Positions 34,682-47,112 are shown, numbered from the stretch's first letter. The stretch: DNA of 64,000 nt from Tenacibaculum sp. SZ-18 (GCF_002813915.1 NZ_CP019335.1:2401777-2465776); one strand, 5' to 3'. Notes: a model not told the origin generated them from the sequence alone. Translations and numbers: made by a program.

Positions 34682-35182
34682 ATGTATAAAATTCGTGCTA
34701 TTTTAGATGTTGATGAAGATGTGATCAGAACAATTGTATTTAATGAAAATTTATCTTTAGAAAAATTGCATTTTGACATTGCGAAAGCATTTGGTTTTGA
34801 CGGTAGTGAAATGGCTTCATTTTACAAAAGTGATGATGAATGGAATCAAGGTTTAGAGATTCCTTTATTTAATATGGCTGAAGCTGGCGAAGAGCTATCG
34901 ATGACTTCCTGCGTAACAAAAGACATCCTAGAAAGACAAAACGATAAATTAATTTACGTTTATGATTTTCTTCAAATGTGGACTTTTTATATTGAGTTAA
35001 TTGATTCTTCAGCGGAAGAAGTGTCTGATACAAAAATAATTCTAAATGTAGGGAAAATGCCAAAAGATGCTCCTGATAGAGTTTTTGAATCTGATAAAAT
35101 CATGAATGAATTTGATAATGAAAACCATGATTTATTTAATGATTTTGAAGACTTAGATAACTTAGATTTAGATAATTATTAA
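34682..35182 (+). CDS. plasmid pRiA4b ORF-3-like protein
   Basis: 166 residues. The fold pattern YKIRAILDVDEDVIRTIVF, LSLEKLHFDIAKAFGFDGSEMASFY and IYVYDFLQMWTFYIELID matches the pRiA4b ORF-3 / IS1096 TnpR-like family, small proteins of unknown biochemical role. Despite the family name there is no transposon here. The tail (about 135-166) is strongly acidic (EDLDNLDLDNY) and probably disordered. Single gene with its own promoter. In Bacteroidota this is a common chromosomal gene. Confidence 0.82.
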   Translation: MYKIRAILDVDEDVIRTIVFNENLSLEKLHFDIAKAFGFDGSEMASFYKSDDEWNQGLEIPLFNMAEAGEELSMTSCVTKDILERQNDKLIYVYDFLQMWTFYIELIDSSAEEVSDTKIILNVGKMPKDAPDRVFESDKIMNEFDNENHDLFNDFEDLDNLDLDNY

Positions 35183-35278
35183 CTCTAACTTTCCCAACTA
35201 TAAAATTTACTTTTAAAAAATTTAGTAACAATTTGGTATCTTGTTCGTCGAATAGAAAACTGATAAAACTATATACTA

Positions 35279-36175
35279 TTGGATACCATTTTATCTATTA
35301 AGAACCTTGACAAAAAATATGGTCGTGTTCACGCTGTAAAAAACTTGTCTTTTGATATTGAAAAAGGAAATGTTTATGGAATTTTAGGACCTAACGGAAG
35401 TGGAAAATCAACCACTTTGGGAATAATCTTAAACGTAGTTAATAAAACCTCTGGCGAATTTTCATGGTTTGGCGGAACAATTTCAACACATCATGCATTG
35501 AGAAAAGTTGGAGCAATTATTGAACGCCCAAACTTTTATCCATATATGACAGCGGTTCAAAACCTTGAACTCATCTGTAAAATTAAAGGAGTTCCTTTAG
35601 AAAATATTGATGAAAAACTTAAAACTGTAAATCTTTATGAAAGAAGAAACAGTAAGTTTAAAACATATTCATTAGGGATGAAACAAAGACTAGCAATTGC
35701 TTCCGCTCTGTTAAATAATCCTGAAATTTTAATTCTAGACGAACCTACAAATGGATTAGATCCTCAAGGTATTCATGAAATTAGACAAATCATTAAAGAA
35801 ATTGCTAAAAACGGAACAACCATTTTATTAGCCTCTCACCTTTTAGATGAAGTTGAAAAAGTATGTTCCCACGTAGTAGTAATAAGAAATGGTGTAAAAT
35901 TATATAGTGGTAGAGTTGAAAATATGGTTGCGTCAAACGGAATTATTGAAGTTAAAACCGACGGCGACCAAGAACTTTTAGTTAATACTCTTAAGAATTA
36001 TTATGACATTGCGACAGTTAATGTCGAGGATGATTTAATCATTGCGCATTTAGAAAACGAAACTACTGCATCAGAAATAAATAGATACTTATTTGAAAAA
36101 GGAATCATTGTTTCACACTTAGTTATGCGCAAACCAAGTTTAGAAGAGCAATTCTTGAACTTAACTAATAACTAA
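35279..36175 (+). CDS. ABC-2 type transporter ATPase (CcmA-like)
   Basis: 298 residues from a TTG start (MDTILSIKNLDKKYG). Walker A GPNGSGKST, signature YSLGMKQR, Walker B ILILDEPTNGLDP with catalytic Glu, and switch His in LASHLLDE are intact. The C-terminal extension (about 220-298) is the accessory domain typical of ABC-2 exporters. The permease gene follows 13 bases later. The substrate is unknown; such pairs often export antibiotics, lipids or bacteriocins. Confidence 0.9.
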   Translation: MDTILSIKNLDKKYGRVHAVKNLSFDIEKGNVYGILGPNGSGKSTTLGIILNVVNKTSGEFSWFGGTISTHHALRKVGAIIERPNFYPYMTAVQNLELICKIKGVPLENIDEKLKTVNLYERRNSKFKTYSLGMKQRLAIASALLNNPEILILDEPTNGLDPQGIHEIRQIIKEIAKNGTTILLASHLLDEVEKVCSHVVVIRNGVKLYSGRVENMVASNGIIEVKTDGDQELLVNTLKNYYDIATVNVEDDLIIAHLENETTASEINRYLFEKGIIVSHLVMRKPSLEEQFLNLTNN

Positions 36176-36188
36176 AAAAATTACAACT

Positions 36189-37037
36189 ATGCTACGTCTT
36201 TTAAATATTGAATTTCACAAATTAAAACACAATAGAGCCAGTAGAGTTCTTTCCATAATATATTTCGGTTTATTAACTTCAATTGCTTTAATTGCTGCGA
36301 TTAAGTTTGATATTGGACCTATTAAATTTCACTTAGCTGAGCAAGGAATTTTTAATTTCCCATATATCTGGCATTTCAACACATATGTAGCCGCAATGTT
36401 TAAGTTCTTTTTACTCTTGGTTATTGTTTCCATGATGGCTAATGAGTACAGCTATAAAACATTGAAACAAAACCTCATCGATGGATTGAGCAAAAAAGAA
36501 TTCATTTTATCCAAATTTTATACTGTTATTTTATTTGCAGGAGTTTCGGTTTTATTTGTGTTTTTAGTTTCACTAATTTTAGGGTTTATTTATTCCGATT
36601 TCAATGAATTTTCTATCATATTTTCGGATTTAGAATACTTATTTGCTTTTTTTATTAAACTAATTGGTTTTTTCTCTTTCGGATTATTCTTAGGAATTTT
36701 AATAAAAAGATCGGCCTTTGCTGTAGCAGGAATGATTGTTTGGTCAATAATTGAAGGTCTTGTAAAACTATATTTCTTATGGATATTTAAAGATTTCAAA
36801 GACGGAGCTCTAGTTAAAGCCAACGAAGCCATGCAATTCTTTCCCTTAGAAGCCATGTCGAACCTAATCAAAGAGCCTTTATCACGTTTAGGAGCTGTAA
36901 AATCAGTAGCAAAACAGATTGGTGAGAATTTTGTAAAAGATTACTCTGTACAAATTACGGATATTTTTATTGTTTTAATCTGGACAGCTATTTTCATATA
37001 CCTTTCATATTATTTACTTAAGAAAAGAGATTTATAA
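36189..37037 (+). CDS. ABC-2 type transporter permease
   Basis: 282 residues with six hydrophobic helices (about 20-40, 62-84, 110-135, 148-172, 178-200 and 255-276). The early segment MMANEYSYKTLKQNLIDGLSKKEFILSK is the family pattern in which the cytoplasmic loop contacts the ATPase. Partner of the ATPase gene 13 bases upstream. It ends just before a region with a hairpin terminator. Confidence 0.88.
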   Translation: MLRLLNIEFHKLKHNRASRVLSIIYFGLLTSIALIAAIKFDIGPIKFHLAEQGIFNFPYIWHFNTYVAAMFKFFLLLVIVSMMANEYSYKTLKQNLIDGLSKKEFILSKFYTVILFAGVSVLFVFLVSLILGFIYSDFNEFSIIFSDLEYLFAFFIKLIGFFSFGLFLGILIKRSAFAVAGMIVWSIIEGLVKLYFLWIFKDFKDGALVKANEAMQFFPLEAMSNLIKEPLSRLGAVKSVAKQIGENFVKDYSVQITDIFIVLIWTAIFIYLSYYLLKKRDL

Positions 37038-37130
37038 TTTTAAACGTCATATTATCTAAAATAACACCATGAGCAGGTAGGGTTTTACGTTGTTTATTTG
37101 TTATATCATAAGTTGTTAATACATTAAATC

Positions 37131-37148
37131 AACACCTTTATTGGTGTT
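37131..37148 (+). terminator. intrinsic terminator after the ABC-2 operon
   Basis: A 6-bp stem AACACC/GGTGTT with a 6-base loop is followed by a run of Ts. It separates the ABC-2 operon from the large secreted protein. Confidence 0.75.
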
Positions 37149-37185
37149 TTTTTTATTACATTGCCAACCCATTTTACAGAATGAT

Positions 37186-40100
37186 ATGAACAAAATTAAG
37201 GCTACCTTTTTATTTCTTTTTTTATTTTCTCTTGCTGGGCTATTAAACGCTCAAGTACGAGTAAACAATGTAACAGAAACCGAATCTGGTTTTAATCCAG
37301 AACAATTAATATCAGATGTATTAATAGAAGGAAACTGTAATACTGTTTCAAACGTATCGTCTGTTGTTAGTGGAACTCCAACAGACCAAACGACTAAAAA
37401 CTATGGTTTTTTTAAGAGACAAGCAGGAAGCTCTTTTCCTTTTGAGGAGGGAATAGTTCTAACTACTGGAATTGCTAATAGAATACAAGCAGGGGCATCT
37501 CCAGGTAATTTAAGCACTCCTACAACAGGAATAACTGATATTGATTTAGCCGCTACTTTAGGAGTTGATCCATCACAAATTTCCGATGCAGCTGTTATAG
37601 AGTTTGACTTTATACCAAAATCCAATAGAATTAGTTTTAGATATCTAATGGCGTCACAAGAATATCAAGGAAACTTCCCCTGTAATTTTGCTGATAGTTT
37701 CGCTTTTTTACTTCAACGTACTGGTGCAGCAAGTTATACAAACCTTGCTGTATTACCTGGGACTGCGACACCAGTAAGTGTAACCAATGTTCATAACGAA
37801 ATTCCTACAGTAGGGGATGCTCCTGGTTGTCCCGCGGCAAATGAGAGCTTTTTTGCAGGAAATGATGCTGCAGAAACTGGTTTCGAAGGAAGAACTGTAG
37901 TACTAACCGCAGAAGCTGAAGTTACTCCAAATGTAACTTATCATATTAAACTAGTCGTTGCTGATTTTAGTGATCGTATTGTAGATACAGCAGTTTTTTT
38001 AGAGAAAGGGAGTTTCAATTTAGGTTTAAATATTGGGGAAGATTTAACAGTTGCAGGTTCTAATTCAGTTTGTGGAGATTCGAAATTATTAACTGCTAAT
38101 GTTGTTGCTAATTCCTATAAATGGTATAAAGACGGGGTAGAAATAATTGGAGAAACAGAACAATCATATCTTGCAAATTTAGGAAATGGAACATACACTT
38201 GTGAAATTGATGATGGAGGTTGTACCGATAGTGATGATATTATTTTAGAATTTTCAGAAGCACCGACTGCTATCCCTGCAATTCTAGATTTATCAAATTG
38301 TGAAAGTACTGTTTTCGATTTAACGGCAAGAACATCAGAAATATTAGATGGTCAAGATCCTACTTCTTTTGAAGTGTTATTTTTTTCAGATTCCACTTAT
38401 CTCAATCAAATCACTTCTATTACAAACTTTTCCAGTCCAAGTGTTAATGAAACAATTTACGTCAGAAAAAGAAACATTAGTGCGACTAATTGTTTTACAG
38501 AAGGATCTTTCAGGATTTTAAGTTTTGATAATCCTGTAGGACAAACAGCTACAAATTATGAAGCTTGTGATGATGCAGCTAATGGTGGAGATACTGACGG
38601 TTTTTTCAATGATTACTTATTATCTATAAAAGACAGTGAAATTTTAGGAACTTTAGATCCAGCTCAATATAATGTTTCTTATCATACAACATTAAGCGGA
38701 GCTCAAACCAACTCAACAACAGATGTAATAGATAAAAATAATCCTTACAGAAATATTACAATTAATGAACAATTAATATATGTAAGGGTTGAAAATATCG
38801 CTAACACGAGTTGTTTTACCGCCTCGGATCCCGCTTCAGGAACTTTTTTACCTTTCCGGTTAATTGTGCACCCTTTACCTGTTATTGCCAATAATCCTGC
38901 TCAAATAAATCAATGTGACACAGATAGCGATCTTTCAACAAACATCAACCTGACACAAGCCGAGCTTTCAATTTCTGCAAACCATACAAATGAAAGCTTT
39001 AAGTATTACACTACACAGTCTGATGCAGTCGTTGACTCAAACGAAATTACCAACCCTTTAAATCACATAGCTTCTGATGGTGATTCTATTTGGGTTAGAA
39101 CTATTTCTACTGAAGGATGTTATAGAATTTCAAGACTTGATTTAACAATTTCTTTCGCTGGTGATGTTGCATATAACGAAGAATTTACAACTTGTGACGA
39201 TTTTCTTGATGCTGACGGAAATAACACTATTAATAATGATGATAGAGATGGAATTGCTACATTTGATATTAGTCCGGCCATCAATGATATAAAGGAACTT
39301 TTTGATCCTACAATTAGAAACGATTTGGATGTTCTTTTCTTTGAAACTATTGAGGATAGAGATGCTGTTATAAATCAAATCCCAGATCCTTCAAACTATA
39401 GAAATGCAAATGTACCAGCAACAACTCAACAATCTATTTATGTTAAAATCATAAATAGAATCAATAACGATTGTACTGGACTTGGTGAGTTTTTCATTCA
39501 CGTTCTTCCTTTACCTGAATTTAACGTTACAAGTCCACAAATTGTATGTTTGAATAATCCGTCTTTCATCGAAGCAGAAACGCCTGATGGGAATTACACA
39601 TATGAATGGACTAGAAATGGGACATTAGACACTTCATCTAATAGCTCTACCTTAAATATTACGCAAGGAGGAACTTATGAGGTAACTGCTATAAATACAA
39701 CAACAAACTGTAGAAGAACTCAAATAATAATTGTTAATGAATCTATAATCGCTACTCTATCAGAAAATGACGTTACCATCATAGATGATTCTTCGAACAA
39801 TTCTATTACTATTAACAACATTAATAACAATTTAGGAATAGGTGATTATGAATTTGCTCTTCAAAATGAAGCTAATGGAATTGTAAGAGATTTTCAAGAT
39901 ACTCCAGTTTTCGAAAATTTAAATGGAGGAGTTTATACTATTTTAGTAAAAGATAAAAACGGATGTGGAGTTGTTGAACTCGAAGTCTCTGTTTTAGAAT
40001 TCCCTAAATACTTCACTCCAAATAACGATGGATTTAATGATGTTTGGACTGTTCGAGGAGCTAACACTAATTTTTACCCTGAAAGTAGCCTTCATATTTT

Positions 40101-40272
40101 TGATAGATATGGAAATCCTGTTGCCGAATTAGCTATAGATGGTCAAGGTTGGGACGGTTTATATAATGGAAAGTTATTACCTTCTAATGATTATTGGTTC
40201 AATATTGAATTAACAGATAGAAACGGAAATAGAATCAGTAGAAAAGGTCATTTTTCACTTCTAAGAAAGTAA
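37186..40272 (+). CDS. large type IX secretion substrate with choice-of-anchor L domain
   Basis: The start is set at 37186 (signal MNKIKATFLFLFLFSLAGLLNAQ); the upstream codon at 37141 overlaps the terminator. 1028 residues. After the signal a choice-of-anchor L domain covers about 45-280 (FPFEEGIVLTTG, YQGNFPCNFADSFAFLL), then an Ig-like module (SYKWYKDGVEI), then several modules of about 90-130 residues each opening with a Cys-Asp and acidic stretch (CDDAANGGDTDG, QCDTDSDLSTN, TCDDFLDADGNN). The last 90 residues are the gliding/type B sorting domain (FPKYFTPNNDGFNDVW ... GHFSLLRK) used for type IX secretion. Probably a cell-surface adhesin. Residues 457-1028 are shared with the next gene. 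Confidence 0.9.
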   Translation: MNKIKATFLFLFLFSLAGLLNAQVRVNNVTETESGFNPEQLISDVLIEGNCNTVSNVSSVVSGTPTDQTTKNYGFFKRQAGSSFPFEEGIVLTTGIANRIQAGASPGNLSTPTTGITDIDLAATLGVDPSQISDAAVIEFDFIPKSNRISFRYLMASQEYQGNFPCNFADSFAFLLQRTGAASYTNLAVLPGTATPVSVTNVHNEIPTVGDAPGCPAANESFFAGNDAAETGFEGRTVVLTAEAEVTPNVTYHIKLVVADFSDRIVDTAVFLEKGSFNLGLNIGEDLTVAGSNSVCGDSKLLTANVVANSYKWYKDGVEIIGETEQSYLANLGNGTYTCEIDDGGCTDSDDIILEFSEAPTAIPAILDLSNCESTVFDLTARTSEILDGQDPTSFEVLFFSDSTYLNQITSITNFSSPSVNETIYVRKRNISATNCFTEGSFRILSFDNPVGQTATNYEACDDAANGGDTDGFFNDYLLSIKDSEILGTLDPAQYNVSYHTTLSGAQTNSTTDVIDKNNPYRNITINEQLIYVRVENIANTSCFTASDPASGTFLPFRLIVHPLPVIANNPAQINQCDTDSDLSTNINLTQAELSISANHTNESFKYYTTQSDAVVDSNEITNPLNHIASDGDSIWVRTISTEGCYRISRLDLTISFAGDVAYNEEFTTCDDFLDADGNNTINNDDRDGIATFDISPAINDIKELFDPTIRNDLDVLFFETIEDRDAVINQIPDPSNYRNANVPATTQQSIYVKIINRINNDCTGLGEFFIHVLPLPEFNVTSPQIVCLNNPSFIEAETPDGNYTYEWTRNGTLDTSSNSSTLNITQGGTYEVTAINTTTNCRRTQIIIVNESIIATLSENDVTIIDDSSNNSITINNINNNLGIGDYEFALQNEANGIVRDFQDTPVFENLNGGVYTILVKDKNGCGVVELEVSVLEFPKYFTPNNDGFNDVWTVRGANTNFYPESSLHIFDRYGNPVAELAIDGQGWDGLYNGKLLPSNDYWFNIELTDRNGNRISRKGHFSLLRK
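38554..40272 (+). repeat. shared 572-codon tail, copy 1
   Basis: Encodes residues 457-1028 of the first secreted protein, from NYEACDDAANGG to the stop. Copy 2 lies at 42116-43834. The two copies have identical length to the codon, with no net insertion or deletion. In the last 90 residues I count 75 identities. Silent positions differ often, so this is an old duplication held by selection rather than a fresh copy. Confidence 0.88.
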
Positions 40273-40324
40273 ATATTTTATTTCCATTAATTATAATTAA
40301 TTTAGCATTTTAATTCGGGGATGA

Positions 40325-43300
40325 ATGAAGCGATTAATTATACTTTTAACGGGGTTAATTTCAATTACAACCTATAGTCAAAAACAAGCTAATGTTTGGT
40401 ATTTTGGACTAAATGCAGGAATTGATTTTTCTACAACACCTCCAACTGCATTAACTAATGGACAATTAAACACAACTGAAGGATGTTCATCTTTTTCTGA
40501 TAAGGACGGTAACTTATTATTCTATTCTGATGGAATCAGGATATTTAATAAAAATCATACTTTGATGACTTTTACTGATGGAACACCTGCAGATAATCTA
40601 GGTGGAAACCCGTCTAGTACACAATCAGGCATGATTATTCCCAAACCCGGTTCTGATACCATATACTATTTATTTACAGTTGGTACTGATTTTGTTCCTC
40701 CGGGAATTAGCAGTAATCCTGGATTCAATTTCTACACAATTGACATGTCTCAGGATAGCGGACTAGGCCAAATTATCAATGGCCCCGTAAACCTAGCGAT
40801 CGATCCTGTTAGTACTCTTGATATTAGCACTGTTTGGTCAGAAAAAGTTACTGCTGTAAAAGGTAAAGATTGTGACACCTTTTGGGTCATTTCTTTCGCT
40901 CAGGGAAATTTTTACTCTTATAAAGTTGATATAAATGGAGTAGATGTGTCAGGCGTTGTTGTGAGCCCAGTTAATTTCACTACTACTGATAAAAGAGGAT
41001 ATTTGCAAGTTTCTCCCGACGGACGTTACATAGCATTTGCAGATTATAGAGCTGCTCAACAAGTCATAACCGGTAGTGCACAACTTTTTAGATTTAATAA
41101 TGAAACAGGAGTTATATCTCCTAATCCAACCACTTTAATTGACTTTGGAGAAAATGAATCTCCTTATGGAGTTGCCTTTTCTCAACAATCTAATAAACTA
41201 TATGTCTCTTCTTACAATGGTTCAAACGCAGTTTATCAATTTGACTTGAACGATTCTGATATACCTTCTACTAGAAGTTTAATAAATTTAAAACAGGGAT
41301 TTAGAGGAAGTCTTCAGTTAGGACCAGATGGAAAAATATACGCATCTGTTCCTGGTAGCGACTATCTTGATGTAATCGATAACCCTAATGATGACGCGAA
41401 CGATATTAATTATATAAATGATGCTATTTTCCTTGAAGGAAGACAAACCGCACAAGGTTTACCACCATTTATTTCATCTTTACTGTTGCCAATTCAAATT
41501 CGAGACAACACAACCTTTCAAGTATTAAACAATCAAGACATAAAATATTGTATTGGAGAGTCTATTCAGATTAATTCAGCTCCTGTAACAGGAACTAACA
41601 TTCAGTATGAATGGACTTTTAACGATGGAACAAATCAAACAATTATATCTAATCAGCCAAATCTCACTTTAAATAATTTAGACATAAATAATAATGGGAC
41701 ATATTCATTGGTTGTTACCTTAATTGACGATTGTAACAATGCAATTAATTTAGAAGGCACTTTTAACATAGAAGTTTTTGAGCCTGCAAGTGTTAATGCC
41801 TTAAATAATATAAATTTTTGCGACCTCGATGGAGATGGATTTAATACGTTTGATTTTGAAAATGACTTGTCTCCTATCGCTTTAGGTGGTTTAGATCCTA
41901 ATCAATTTGAAATTTATTATTTTCTTAATCAAGCCGACTCCGATAACAATAATACTGCAAATGCAATTTCATTACCATATACTAATACTACTCCTTTTCC
42001 GAATAATCAAGATATTTTTGTGAGAGTACATAACAAAGACGCATCGGATGCATGTTTTGCCACAACACAATTTACTTTATCAATTTCAGCAATACCCACT
42101 CCTACTCAACCTACAAATTACGAAGTATGTGACGACGCTGTAAATGGAGGTGACACTGATGGATTTTTTAATGATTTTATCTTATCTACGAAAGACAGTG
42201 AAATATTAGGAACATTGGATCCAACTGTTTATAGTGTCTCTTATCATACAACTTTATCAGGAGCGCAAACAGACTCAACGACTGATGCTATTAATAAGAA
42301 CAATCCTTATAGAAATATCAATATCAATGAACAATTAATATATGTTCGAGTAGAAAATATTTTCAATTCTGGATGTTTTGCTGCTTCGGATAATACTTCT
42401 GGAAATTTTCTTCCATTCCGTTTAATTGTAAATCCATTACCGGTTATTGCTATTAATCCAGCTATTATAAATCAATGTGACACTGATAGTGACCTTTCAA
42501 CTAATATAAATTTAACTCAAGCGGAAATATCAATCTCTTCAAATTATATGAATGAGACTTTTAAATATTACCCAACTCAACCAGATGCAGTCGCAGATAC
42601 AAATGAAATAACTGACCAGATAAATTACACAGCTTCTGATGGAGATTCGATTTGGGTAAGAACAATATCGACAGAGGGATGTTATAGAATTTCAAGACTT
42701 GATATTACGATTTCATTTGCTAGTGATGTAAATTACAATGAAGAATTCACCACTTGTGATGATTTTCTAGATGCAGAGGGAAATAACAGTATCAATAATG
42801 ATGACCGTGATGGAATCGCAAATTTTGATATCAGCTCTGCTATTGATGATATCAAACAATTATTTGATCCTGCAATTAGAAATGATTTAGACGTTTTATT
42901 TTTTGAAACGATTGCTGACAGAGATGCTGTTATCAATCAAATTCCTGATCCTGCAAACTATAGAAATACAAATATCCCAGCTAGCACACAACAATCGATT
43001 TATGTAAAAATAATTAATAAGATTAATAATGATTGTACTGGTTTAGGAGAGTTTTTTATTCGTGTTTTACCATTACCAGATTTTTCAGTTACAAGTCCAC
43101 AAATAGTTTGTTTAAATAATCCATCATTTATTGAAGCGGAATTACCTGACGGAAACTATACATACGAATGGAGTAGGAATGGTATTTTAGACGCATCATC
43201 GACGAGTGAAACATTAAACATATCACAAGGAGGAACTTACCAGGTTACAGCGATAAACACAACAACAAATTGTAGAAGAACACAACGAATTACAGTGAAC

Positions 43301-43834
43301 GAATCTATCATTGCTACATTAACCCAAAATGATGTAACTATCGTAGATGATTCCGCTAATAATTCCATAACTATTAATAATAGTAATAATAATCTAGGGA
43401 TTGGTGATTATGAATTTGCCTTGCAAGATGAAAACAACACAATCATTAGAGATTTTCAAGACACACCAATGTTTGAAAACTTAAATGGTGGTGTTTACAC
43501 CATTCTAGTTCGAGATAAAAACGCTTGTGGTGTTGCTCAATTGGATGTTTCAGTTCTTGAATTCCCAAAATATTTTACTCCAAATAACGATGGCGTTAAT
43601 GATGTTTGGGTAGTACGAGGAGCTAGCACAAGTTTTTACCCTGAAAGCAGTGTTCATATTTTTGATCGTTTTGGAAATCCCATTACTCAAATCGAAATTG
43701 ATGGACAAGGCTGGAACGGTTTATATAATGGTAAACTTTTACCGTCAAATGACTATTGGTTTAATATAGAATTGACAGACAGAAGTGGAAAAAAAATAAG
43801 TAGAAAAGGACACTTCTCGCTACTTAGAAAGTAA
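40325..43834 (+). CDS. large type IX secretion substrate with beta-propeller-like N-terminus
   Basis: 1169 residues with signal peptide MKRLIILLTGLISITTYSQ. Residues 20-390 look like a beta-propeller (repeated blades such as NVWYFGLNAGIDF, GYLQVSPDGRYIAFADYR, NKLYVSSYNGSNAVYQF, GSLQLGPDGKIYASVPG). A PKD-like module follows (about 400-490, QYEWTFNDGTNQ), then acidic CD-type modules, and from residue 598 on the same 572-residue tail as the upstream protein, ending in the type B sorting domain. It probably forms a surface pair with its neighbour, 52 bases apart and in the same direction. Confidence 0.9.
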   Translation: MKRLIILLTGLISITTYSQKQANVWYFGLNAGIDFSTTPPTALTNGQLNTTEGCSSFSDKDGNLLFYSDGIRIFNKNHTLMTFTDGTPADNLGGNPSSTQSGMIIPKPGSDTIYYLFTVGTDFVPPGISSNPGFNFYTIDMSQDSGLGQIINGPVNLAIDPVSTLDISTVWSEKVTAVKGKDCDTFWVISFAQGNFYSYKVDINGVDVSGVVVSPVNFTTTDKRGYLQVSPDGRYIAFADYRAAQQVITGSAQLFRFNNETGVISPNPTTLIDFGENESPYGVAFSQQSNKLYVSSYNGSNAVYQFDLNDSDIPSTRSLINLKQGFRGSLQLGPDGKIYASVPGSDYLDVIDNPNDDANDINYINDAIFLEGRQTAQGLPPFISSLLLPIQIRDNTTFQVLNNQDIKYCIGESIQINSAPVTGTNIQYEWTFNDGTNQTIISNQPNLTLNNLDINNNGTYSLVVTLIDDCNNAINLEGTFNIEVFEPASVNALNNINFCDLDGDGFNTFDFENDLSPIALGGLDPNQFEIYYFLNQADSDNNNTANAISLPYTNTTPFPNNQDIFVRVHNKDASDACFATTQFTLSISAIPTPTQPTNYEVCDDAVNGGDTDGFFNDFILSTKDSEILGTLDPTVYSVSYHTTLSGAQTDSTTDAINKNNPYRNININEQLIYVRVENIFNSGCFAASDNTSGNFLPFRLIVNPLPVIAINPAIINQCDTDSDLSTNINLTQAEISISSNYMNETFKYYPTQPDAVADTNEITDQINYTASDGDSIWVRTISTEGCYRISRLDITISFASDVNYNEEFTTCDDFLDAEGNNSINNDDRDGIANFDISSAIDDIKQLFDPAIRNDLDVLFFETIADRDAVINQIPDPANYRNTNIPASTQQSIYVKIINKINNDCTGLGEFFIRVLPLPDFSVTSPQIVCLNNPSFIEAELPDGNYTYEWSRNGILDASSTSETLNISQGGTYQVTAINTTTNCRRTQRITVNESIIATLTQNDVTIVDDSANNSITINNSNNNLGIGDYEFALQDENNTIIRDFQDTPMFENLNGGVYTILVRDKNACGVAQLDVSVLEFPKYFTPNNDGVNDVWVVRGASTSFYPESSVHIFDRFGNPITQIEIDGQGWNGLYNGKLLPSNDYWFNIELTDRSGKKISRKGHFSLLRK
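42116..43834 (+). repeat. shared 572-codon tail, copy 2
   Basis: Encodes residues 598-1169 of the second secreted protein, from NYEVCDDAVNGG to the stop. Partner of the copy at 38554-40272. Confidence 0.88.
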
Positions 43835-43857
43835 ATTAGTATGCTTATTTTTATTTA

Positions 43858-45846
<1,989 letters not shown>

Positions 45847-45852
45847 TTTTTC

Positions 45853-45860
45853 TATATTTG
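45853..45860 (+). promoter_or_regulatory. -7 promoter box for the barrel-like protein gene
   Basis: TATATTTG, a perfect TAnnTTTG match, just after the uvrB stop (45846) and 25 bases before the ATG at 45886. No clear -33 TTG lies upstream. Confidence 0.5.
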
Positions 45861-45885
45861 CACGCAAATTAAAAAATTAAAGATT

Positions 45886-47088
45886 ATGAAAAAGTTAATA
45901 GCTCTATATGTGCTTTGTACTTCTTGTGTATTATTTGGGCAAACTAAATTTGAAAAAGGCTACTTTATAACGACAAAAGGAAATAAAGTAGAGTGCCTTA
46001 TTAAAAATGAAGACTGGATAGGTATTCCTGATAGAATTGAATATAAATTAGACGTAAACTCTAAGGTTAATTCAATGGGAAAAGAAAATTTAACTAAAGT
46101 TCACATTGTAGATAAAATTTTACTTGAAAGACATGAGGTATTAATTGAACGCTATTCGAAAAATTTAGATGAACTAAGTATTAGTAGATTAATTAAACCT
46201 AAAAAAGAAAGTTTACTTCTAAAAGTTATAGCTGATGGAAAAGCTAAACTATTAAAATATGATTTCAAAGGAGTACAATATTTCTTTTACGAATTAAATT
46301 CAAATATCAATTCTCTTGAATACAAATTATATAAGACATCTAAAGGTTATTTAGGTAGAAATTTAAATTATCAAAAAATCTTAAAGGACAAACTAAATTG
46401 TTCTAATAAAAACCTAAAATCCAACATAAAATACAAAGAGAAATCACTAGTAAATTACTTTATAGATTATAATTCTTGCTCTGATTCCTCTACAGAAGTT
46501 TACAGTCAAGAAATAAAAAAAGGAAAGTTCAATATTAGGGGGAAAATTAGTTTAGGGAAATCTAAATTTAAAAATAATCAATATCAATTTGTATATAAAA
46601 TTGGATCAGAGATTGAATATGTACTTCCATTTAATAACTCTAAATGGTCTGTTTTCTTTGAACCAACTTTTCAAAGTTATAGTAATAATGAAGGGATAAC
46701 TATCGGAAGTATTACATTTATAGGTGTTTCTGGAGGAGTTTACTCAGTACCTAGATATTATGATGGTGAAGTATCATATAAATCTATTGAATTACCTTTT
46801 GGAGCAAGACACTATTTTTACTTAAATGATAACAACAAACTTTTTGCTAACGGTGGTTTTATCGTTGATTGGGCCTTAACAGATTATTTGATTACAAATC
46901 CAAATGATTTACTTCCTATTTCTACAACTGTTAATTATTTTTTAGGTTTTGGATATGAAATTAATAAACGATACTCTATAGAATTCAGATTTAATACTCC
47001 TCGTACCATCAGTTCAATTAATGAGAGAGGTAGTTCTACCAGTGATTACACAAATTTCTCTTTTAAATTAGGGTACAATTTCCTTTAG
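45886..47088 (+). CDS. outer-membrane barrel-like protein, paralogue A
   Basis: 400 residues with a signal peptide (MKKLIALYVLCTSCVLFGQ). The first 180 residues form a soluble domain beginning FEKGYFITTKGNKVECLIKNEDW, and the second half has alternating aromatic strands (WSVFFEPTFQSY, YFYLNDNNKLFANGGFI, NYFLGFGYEI) ending in Phe-Leu, as expected for a small outer-membrane beta-barrel. The next gene encodes a clear paralogue with the same opening (YEKGYFINKNRNKVECLIKNENW). Function unknown. It ends with a strong terminator. Confidence 0.75.
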   Translation: MKKLIALYVLCTSCVLFGQTKFEKGYFITTKGNKVECLIKNEDWIGIPDRIEYKLDVNSKVNSMGKENLTKVHIVDKILLERHEVLIERYSKNLDELSISRLIKPKKESLLLKVIADGKAKLLKYDFKGVQYFFYELNSNINSLEYKLYKTSKGYLGRNLNYQKILKDKLNCSNKNLKSNIKYKEKSLVNYFIDYNSCSDSSTEVYSQEIKKGKFNIRGKISLGKSKFKNNQYQFVYKIGSEIEYVLPFNNSKWSVFFEPTFQSYSNNEGITIGSITFIGVSGGVYSVPRYYDGEVSYKSIELPFGARHYFYLNDNNKLFANGGFIVDWALTDYLITNPNDLLPISTTVNYFLGFGYEINKRYSIEFRFNTPRTISSINERGSSTSDYTNFSFKLGYNFL

Positions 47089-47112
47089 AAACGAAATCAC
47101 AAATGATATAAC

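Noticed and set aside
34682..35182. Mobile element suggested by the IS1096/pRiA4b family name
   Set aside because: No transposase, inverted repeats or target duplication nearby; the gene has a normal promoter and is a common chromosomal gene.
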